Source: JAXJYR01 sp964593515 (GTDB lineage Bacteria; Bacillota_I; Bacilli_A; Erysipelotrichales; Erysipelotrichaceae). From it: a stretch of DNA of 11,010 bases. The stretch lies in the NCBI GenBank assembly GCA_964593515.1, contig CAZQJH010000044.1, positions 1 through 11,010 on the forward strand. Direction: 5' to 3'. A program made the translations under genes and the position numbers. Positions 7,201 to 11,010 of this stretch are shown piece after piece (positions within the stretch are counted from its first letter, which is position 1; every line of letters starts with the position of its first letter). A model generated the notes under the pieces. That model made no database searches and was not told the DNA's origin. It was given only the letters and a program-made list of their open reading frames with translations.

Positions 7201-7228
7201 ATTATATGCCAATAAGCTTATAACATGT
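7201..7228 (-). promoter_or_regulatory. Possible promoter before spoIIIAH, tentatively sigma-E-like
   Basis: On the minus strand CATATAAT (7201-7208) sits just upstream of the spoIIIAH ribosome site. It agrees at 7 of 8 positions with the Bacillus sigma-E -10 pattern CATACANT and also contains a perfect TATAAT. Thirteen bases upstream, ACATGTT (7222-7228) is a partial match to the sigma-E -35. A sigma-A reading would need TAGACA at a long 19-nt spacing. The -10 lies within a 13-base perfect palindrome, GCATATAATATGC (7197-7209). The assignment rests on pattern matching alone. Confidence 0.3.
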
Positions 7229-8593
7229 CTAGAAGATTTCACCAATACGTTTCATCCATTCATCATAATATGCTCCTTGATAAAACATAAAATCATGATA
7301 TGAAATAACTCGACTTTCTAATTCTTCGACAAATTCCACAAAACATTTTTTTACTAAAGCCATTTTTTCATCATGAATGATTTTAATACTACCTACTTCA
7401 CTTAATGAATTAGCCAATAACATTTCACATTCATCATGTAATAACTCCCGTTCATTTTGATTAAGCTTTTTAAAAGTATTTCTTAACCAATAAGTATCAA
7501 TTAAATAATTCTTAATAACTTCTAAGAATAAAGTAAAATCTTCAATATTATTACCTGGTTCAATAGCAAATAACATTCTAAAGAAGACATACCAATCATA
7601 ATCATCATTCATCACGCTAATCAAATAATTACCTAAAATATGAATAAAACGATTTTTAGAAACTAAATTAGTTTCCATTTCAATCTCATATTCAAAATCA
7701 ATTTCTAATTGATTTAATTTAGAAAAGATTTGATACATTAAAGCCGTTGGATCACTATTAGAATTTATATCTCGAAAATCTTTTTCATAAATATAATGCC
7801 CTAAAATCATCGAAGTATTCTTCACATTTAAGGTAAATCCCATACTTTCATTCATTTTTCGGTTAAATAAATCATTAATTGATTTACAAACTTGTTGTTC
7901 AAACATACCTCCATCTAATACTGAACCGATGTTTTCATTATTTTGCATTTGTTCATAAATAATATGTAATTGGCGATTAGTAATAGTTAAATTAGCATGA
8001 ATAGTTGCTAATAATTGTTTCACAAAATCATCATATACATAAAAGTTAGTATTCTTATATACTAATTTATGTTCAATATCACCCCAAAATGAATGAACTA
8101 AGGCTTTAATTTGTAATTCAACATTAATTTTCCAATCATCATATAAATAATAACCATCAATTCGATATAAACTAAAACCATTTTTTTGGGTTAATGGTTG
8201 ATCAACCCCTAAGAATAAATGAAAATAAGGAGCCTCTTCATGATAATAACTACCATCTTCACTTACACAATTCATCTTTTCTTTAAGCATCTTAAAAAGA
8301 ATTTCTTCATCTTCAATAAAACGACATTTAATTAAAAAACCAATAACATCAGATAAATTATCTAAAATATCTTGACCACTACTATATTCTTTATATAAAC
8401 CATTACGAATAATCTTTTCTCGTAATGATTCTTTACTTTTAACACGTGATGATATATCAGCTACCATATCTGCATCAACTAAAATAGCTTTTAATGTTTC
8501 TGCCAAATCAAATTCAACCACTCCATATACCGCACTATTATATTCTAAAAGATCTAAGGCTTCATCAATTACATCAAATACTTTTAAGCGCAT
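7229..8593 (-). CDS. Divergent RelA/SpoT-like nucleotidyltransferase-domain protein with long C-terminal extension
   Basis: A 454-aa protein of unknown function. Residues about 45-181 resemble a (p)ppGpp synthetase domain. SRVKSKESLREKI (49-61) matches the R-x-K-x-x-x-S helix, and LSDVIGFLI (80-88) holds the metal-ligand Asp82. VELQIKALVHSFWGDIEH (158-175) followed by KLVYK (176-180) closely parallels the E-I-Q-I-R-T...H-x-L-x-Y-K block of small alarmone synthetases, with Glu159 and Gln161 kept. Departures are clear. The Arg after the Asp motif is Leu87, the family's S-G-Y-x-S-x-H strand reads NGFSLYRID (138-146) with the His replaced, and no R-x-x-D-Y loop is evident. No HD hydrolase domain, TGS or ACT domain is seen. 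Residues about 182-454 look helical, soluble and acidic, and match no family I recognise. The ATG overlaps the ribF end by 10 nt, with AAGAAAGGA 9 nt upstream, so it is probably translated with ribF. It could be a degenerate sensor or an altered-specificity pyrophosphokinase. Confidence 0.72.
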   Translation of the reverse strand: MRLKVFDVIDEALDLLEYNSAVYGVVEFDLAETLKAILVDADMVADISSRVKSKESLREKIIRNGLYKEYSSGQDILDNLSDVIGFLIKCRFIEDEEILFKMLKEKMNCVSEDGSYYHEEAPYFHLFLGVDQPLTQKNGFSLYRIDGYYLYDDWKINVELQIKALVHSFWGDIEHKLVYKNTNFYVYDDFVKQLLATIHANLTITNRQLHIIYEQMQNNENIGSVLDGGMFEQQVCKSINDLFNRKMNESMGFTLNVKNTSMILGHYIYEKDFRDINSNSDPTALMYQIFSKLNQLEIDFEYEIEMETNLVSKNRFIHILGNYLISVMNDDYDWYVFFRMLFAIEPGNNIEDFTLFLEVIKNYLIDTYWLRNTFKKLNQNERELLHDECEMLLANSLSEVGSIKIIHDEKMALVKKCFVEFVEELESRVISYHDFMFYQGAYYDEWMKRIGEIF

Positions 8594-9528
8594 TTCAACA
8601 ATTCCTTTCTTAGTTTAAAATATTCACGGGCTTGTAGTTGATTTAAATTTAATTCTTTTTTTAATGCTTCCATACTTTCAAATTGTTGTTCACTACGCAC
8701 AAATTTATAAAAGTTAACCTTAATTATTTCTTGGTAAATTTCTTCATTAAAATCAAGAATAAAAACTTCAATACTTTTTTTACTTTGATAATTAAAACTT
8801 GGATTATGTCCAATATTTACTATAGCACCATAAGTTTTATCTTTAACTTCAACACTACAAATATAAACCCCGTTCATTGGGACAATATAATGATCAACTA
8901 ATTTTAAATTAGCAGTAGGATAACCATATTGTCTTCCGATTTGATTCCCTTTGATTACTTCCCCTTTAAAATAGTAAGGACGATTCATTAATGTTTCACA
9001 AACTTCTACTTGTCCTTTACGTAAGCATTCTTCAATTCTAGTTGAAGATATTTTTAAATCATTTTGTTGGATTGGTTGAACTACTTCAACCCTAAAGACA
9101 TCTTGTTGTTTTAAGGTTTCAACATTACCCATTCCTTTATTTCCATAATGGAAGTCAAAACCACAAACTAAAGTATGAACATTTAAAGGTTCTAAAACAA
9201 AATGATGAAAATCATCTACACTTAGTTTAGCCATATCTTTTTCAAATTCTAAGATAATCCATTTTTTGATTCCTAATTTTTCAGCTATTTGGATACGTTC
9301 TTCCATCGGTGTAATATGTGGAATATCTTTAAGCATTTTTAAAACTACCCAAGGATCGGGATCAAAAGTAATTAAGGCTGGTACTAAGTTTTCCTTAGTT
9401 GCTATTTCAACAACCTTACTAATTAAAGCTTGATGACCTAAATGAAGACCATCAAAATAGCCAATACAAGCTACACATTGTTTTTTAAATTCAACCTGAT
9501 TATGGATATTAACACGAACTAATTCCAT
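8584..9528 (-). CDS. ribF: Bifunctional riboflavin kinase/FAD synthetase
   Basis: Phosphorylates riboflavin to FMN and then adenylylates FMN to FAD in the cytoplasm. With the start at 9528 (MELVRV) the protein is 314 aa, the usual size; an in-frame ATG at 9600 would add 24 unrelated residues inside truB. The N-terminal FMN adenylyltransferase domain shows GYFDGLHLGH (residues 23-32) with the nucleotidyltransferase HxGH. It also has ITFDPDPW (53-60) and ISSTRIE (160-166). The family's last motif is normally ISSTxIR, so its terminal Arg is Glu here. The C-terminal riboflavin kinase domain carries GNQIGRQYGYPTANL (194-208) and the IEVFILDF strand (253-260) with the expected catalytic Glu. The start lies 1 nt after the truB stop. 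The RelA/SpoT-like gene begins inside the last 10 nt of this one. Identification is firm; the effect of the Arg-to-Glu change is unknown. Confidence 0.95.
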   Translation of the reverse strand: MELVRVNIHNQVEFKKQCVACIGYFDGLHLGHQALISKVVEIATKENLVPALITFDPDPWVVLKMLKDIPHITPMEERIQIAEKLGIKKWIILEFEKDMAKLSVDDFHHFVLEPLNVHTLVCGFDFHYGNKGMGNVETLKQQDVFRVEVVQPIQQNDLKISSTRIEECLRKGQVEVCETLMNRPYYFKGEVIKGNQIGRQYGYPTANLKLVDHYIVPMNGVYICSVEVKDKTYGAIVNIGHNPSFNYQSKKSIEVFILDFNEEIYQEIIKVNFYKFVRSEQQFESMEALKKELNLNQLQAREYFKLRKELLKCA

Positions 9529-9529
9529 C

Positions 9530-10360
9530 TTACCACAACCCTCTTTCACATTTAAATATATTGCCTTCAATTCGTTTATAAATAGCAATTGCTTCATCAT
9601 TATCTAATAAAACAACTTCATCTTCATCAATATCTAATTTAATCCGTTTACCATTTTTCACATCTTTAACACAAGGACATTGGATCATTGGATAATGAGA
9701 TAAAATATCTTTAATCCCTAATAATTGATAATTACCTGCTTCAATATCAGCTAAAGTATAACAATCTTCTAAAGAAAAACGACCTACTTTAGTTCGTACT
9801 AAAGAAGACATTGCGCCATAATTACCACTCAATTCAGCAACATCACGACAAATTGAACGTACATATGTACCACTACTACAATGCGTAAAAAACTTTAATG
9901 ATGCTTCATCTAATACTTTAATATCATATATTTCCACATCTCTTAAAGGACGTTTTATGAATTCATGATTTCTTGCATATTCATATAGTTTTTTTCCATT
10001 AATCTTAATGGAAGCAATATATGGTGGTAACTGTTTAATTTTACCTTTCATTTGATCTAAAAGATTTTGAAAATTAGTAATTGGTACTACTTCTTTTTCA
10101 GCTAAAACCTCATCCCAAATATCATCACTTAAGGTCTTTTTTCCTAATTCCATCGTAGCTACATAACATTTATCAATATCTTCTAAATAAGGTAAACACT
10201 TAGTCGCATTACCTAAAAGAACTAATAAAACGCCACTTGCATTTGGATCTAAAGTACCACTATGTCCAATCTTTTTCATTTTTAAGATTTTTCTAAGTTT
10301 AGCTATTACATCAAAAGAAGTCATTCCTACTTCTTTATGTACTAATAATAAACCATCCAT
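9530..10360 (-). CDS. truB: tRNA pseudouridine(55) synthase TruB
   Basis: Cytoplasmic enzyme that isomerises U55 in the T-loop of tRNAs to pseudouridine. At 276 aa it is slightly shorter than many family members. The N-terminus DGLLLVHKEVGMTSFDVIAK is the family opening. The catalytic motif GHSGTLDPNASGVL spans residues 32-45, with the nucleophile Asp38. The KINGKKLYEYAR stretch (about 119-130) and GTYVRSICRD (164-173) complete the TruB fold, followed by a short C-terminal domain in place of a full PUA domain. The ATG is preceded by AAGAAAGGA at 7-nt spacing, a strong Shine-Dalgarno. The gene sits 14 nt after hemW, and its last codons carry the ribosome site for ribF. truB-ribF pairing is ancestral in Firmicutes, usually following infB-rbfA; here rbfA is replaced by hemW. 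No catalytic residue appears lost. Confidence 0.96.
   Translation of the reverse strand: MDGLLLVHKEVGMTSFDVIAKLRKILKMKKIGHSGTLDPNASGVLLVLLGNATKCLPYLEDIDKCYVATMELGKKTLSDDIWDEVLAEKEVVPITNFQNLLDQMKGKIKQLPPYIASIKINGKKLYEYARNHEFIKRPLRDVEIYDIKVLDEASLKFFTHCSSGTYVRSICRDVAELSGNYGAMSSLVRTKVGRFSLEDCYTLADIEAGNYQLLGIKDILSHYPMIQCPCVKDVKNGKRIKLDIDEDEVVLLDNDEAIAIYKRIEGNIFKCERGLW
9539..9544 (-). promoter_or_regulatory. Ribosome binding site deciding the ribF start
   Basis: AGAGGG on the minus strand lies inside the last codons of truB, 10 nt before the ATG at 9528. It supports a start just after the truB stop rather than the upstream in-frame ATG at 9600. The shorter product also matches the normal N-terminus of the RibF family. 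Confidence 0.6.
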
Positions 10361-10374
10361 TTAATCATCCTTTC

Positions 10375-11010
10375 TTATGGCATAAAATTAACTAAAATAT
10401 CATTTAATAACCAATAACCTTTTTGACTAGCTCTTAAATAGCCATCAACTATTTCTAAATTTCCTTTATTTATTTCATCATCAATAACATCTTGATATAA
10501 ATCAAAAATCGACACTTTCATTTTATCATTAAATTTTTGAATATTTAATCCTTTTTTTAATCTTAAAGACATCATAATCATTTCAAAACATTCATCTTGA
10601 TGATTTAAATGAATTTCTTCTCGTTCATTTTCATCTTTAAAATAAGTTAAAAAGTTAGTAGTATTATTATAACGAATATGTTCTTCTTTACCACTAGCTC
10701 CACAACCAATTCCAACAAAATCTTCATAATTCCAATACATTTGATTATGTTTAGATTCATATCCTAATAAAGCAAAATTAGAAATTTCATATTGTTTAAA
10801 ACCTTTACTTTCTAAATAATCAATAGCATATTCATACATATCAGCTTCTAATTCATCATCACCTTTTTCAATATGATTACGTCCAAAATATGAATTAGGT
10901 TCAATCGTTAATGAATATAAAGAAATATGTTGAATATTTAAACTAGTAATAATTTCTAAATCTTTTTGCCAATGCTGCATACTTTGATTAGGTAAAGCAT
11001 ACATTAAATC
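10375..11010 (-). CDS. hemW: HemW-family radical SAM protein (heme chaperone), 3' part only
   Basis: This is the C-terminal part of a coproporphyrinogen III oxidase-like radical SAM protein of the HemW type. The frame stays open through the right edge, where GAT-TTA-ATG reads D-L-M before YALPNQ. The first methionine in view is therefore internal, and the gene begins outside the window. Visible landmarks are LMYALPNQ (family form D-L-I-Y-G-L-P-N-Q), HISLYSLTIEPNS, KGFKQYEISNFA, and the HNQMYWNYEDFVGIGCGASG stretch typical of HemW. The winged-helix-like HemW C-terminus follows and ends in a TAA. The CxxxCxxC iron-sulfur motif lies upstream, out of view. The family inserts heme into target proteins and lacks true coproporphyrinogen dehydrogenase activity; that role is family knowledge. 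truB follows after 14 nt. In many Firmicutes hemW instead precedes hrcA-grpE-dnaK, so the neighbourhood is rearranged. The family call is firm; HemW versus a paralogue is slightly less so. Confidence 0.88.
   Translation of the reverse strand, partial: DLMYALPNQSMQHWQKDLEIITSLNIQHISLYSLTIEPNSYFGRNHIEKGDDELEADMYEYAIDYLESKGFKQYEISNFALLGYESKHNQMYWNYEDFVGIGCGASGKEEHIRYNNTTNFLTYFKDENEREEIHLNHQDECFEMIMMSLRLKKGLNIQKFNDKMKVSIFDLYQDVIDDEINKGNLEIVDGYLRASQKGYWLLNDILVNFMP

Noticed and set aside
7229..8593. Calling the RelA/SpoT-like gene a toxSAS toxin-antitoxin or phage-defence element
   Set aside because: No adjacent antitoxin-like small gene is present, its flanks are housekeeping genes, and there is no sign of a mobile element; the evidence supports only a divergent RelA/SpoT-like fold.
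8683..8901. A 72-codon plus-strand open frame opposite ribF
   Set aside because: It is antisense to a well-supported ribF, its product is low-complexity Asn/Ile/Phe, and no ribosome site was noted.
9529..9600. N-terminal extension of ribF to the ATG at 9600
   Set aside because: The extra residues overlap truB, are unlike the RibF family N-terminus, and a better-placed start exists at 9528.
10375..11004. A complete 209-residue gene starting at the ATG at 11004
   Set aside because: The frame continues upstream as D-L before the methionine, and LMYALPNQ is an internal HemW motif, so the gene is only cut by the window edge.
1..11010. CRISPR arrays, tRNA or rRNA genes, insertion sequences, long direct repeats
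   Set aside because: The window is almost fully coding with no regularly spaced repeats, no transposase and no recognisable RNA gene; runs such as repeated taat are AT-rich low complexity within coding DNA.

Overview
The window is AT-rich, low-GC Firmicute DNA. Every gene in it lies on the minus strand, so transcription runs from high to low coordinates. TGA ends nusB and spoIIIAH, and tryptophans are TGG, so the standard bacterial code applies and this is not a TGA-recoding mollicute. A SpoIIIAH homologue beside a nusB-xseA-xseB-ispA-dxs-tlyA run resembles the Bacillus/Clostridium layout between spoIIIA and recN/spo0A. Together with the very AT-rich coding, this suggests a spore-forming or once spore-forming Firmicute, possibly of the Erysipelotrichia. 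That lineage assignment is inference.

In transcription order the layout is as follows. (1) 11010-8584: the 3' part of hemW (radical SAM heme chaperone family), then truB (tRNA pseudouridine-55 synthase) and ribF (riboflavin kinase/FAD synthetase). (2) 8593-7229: a 454-residue RelA/SpoT-like protein overlapping the end of ribF. Its nucleotidyltransferase core is divergent and it has a long uncharacterised C-terminal half. (3) 7183-6725: spoIIIAH, standing without the other spoIIIA genes. (4) 6671-6336: an Asp23/YqhY-family gene with its own strong promoter and an intrinsic terminator at its stop codon. (5) 6291-11: a tight run of an NT5C1-type 5'-nucleotidase, nusB, xseA, xseB, ispA, dxs and tlyA, with gaps of about 0-10 bases or short overlaps.

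The genes form several housekeeping modules. These are RNA modification and transcription (TruB, TlyA, NusB), flavin cofactor synthesis (RibF), isoprenoid precursor and farnesyl diphosphate synthesis by the MEP route (Dxs, IspA), DNA end processing (XseA/XseB) and nucleotide dephosphorylation. ribF/relA-like and dxs/tlyA overlap by 10 nt and nusB/xseA by 4 nt (ATGA), which implies translational coupling. Compared with the Bacillus order, spoIIIAA-AG, accB, accC and folD are absent from their usual places.

The points most worth a second look are the divergent RelA/SpoT-like protein, the orphan spoIIIAH, and the terminator plus possible promoter between asp23 and the nucleotidase. No mobile element, CRISPR array, RNA gene or obvious defence cassette is visible, and no gene-free stretch longer than 300 bases exists.
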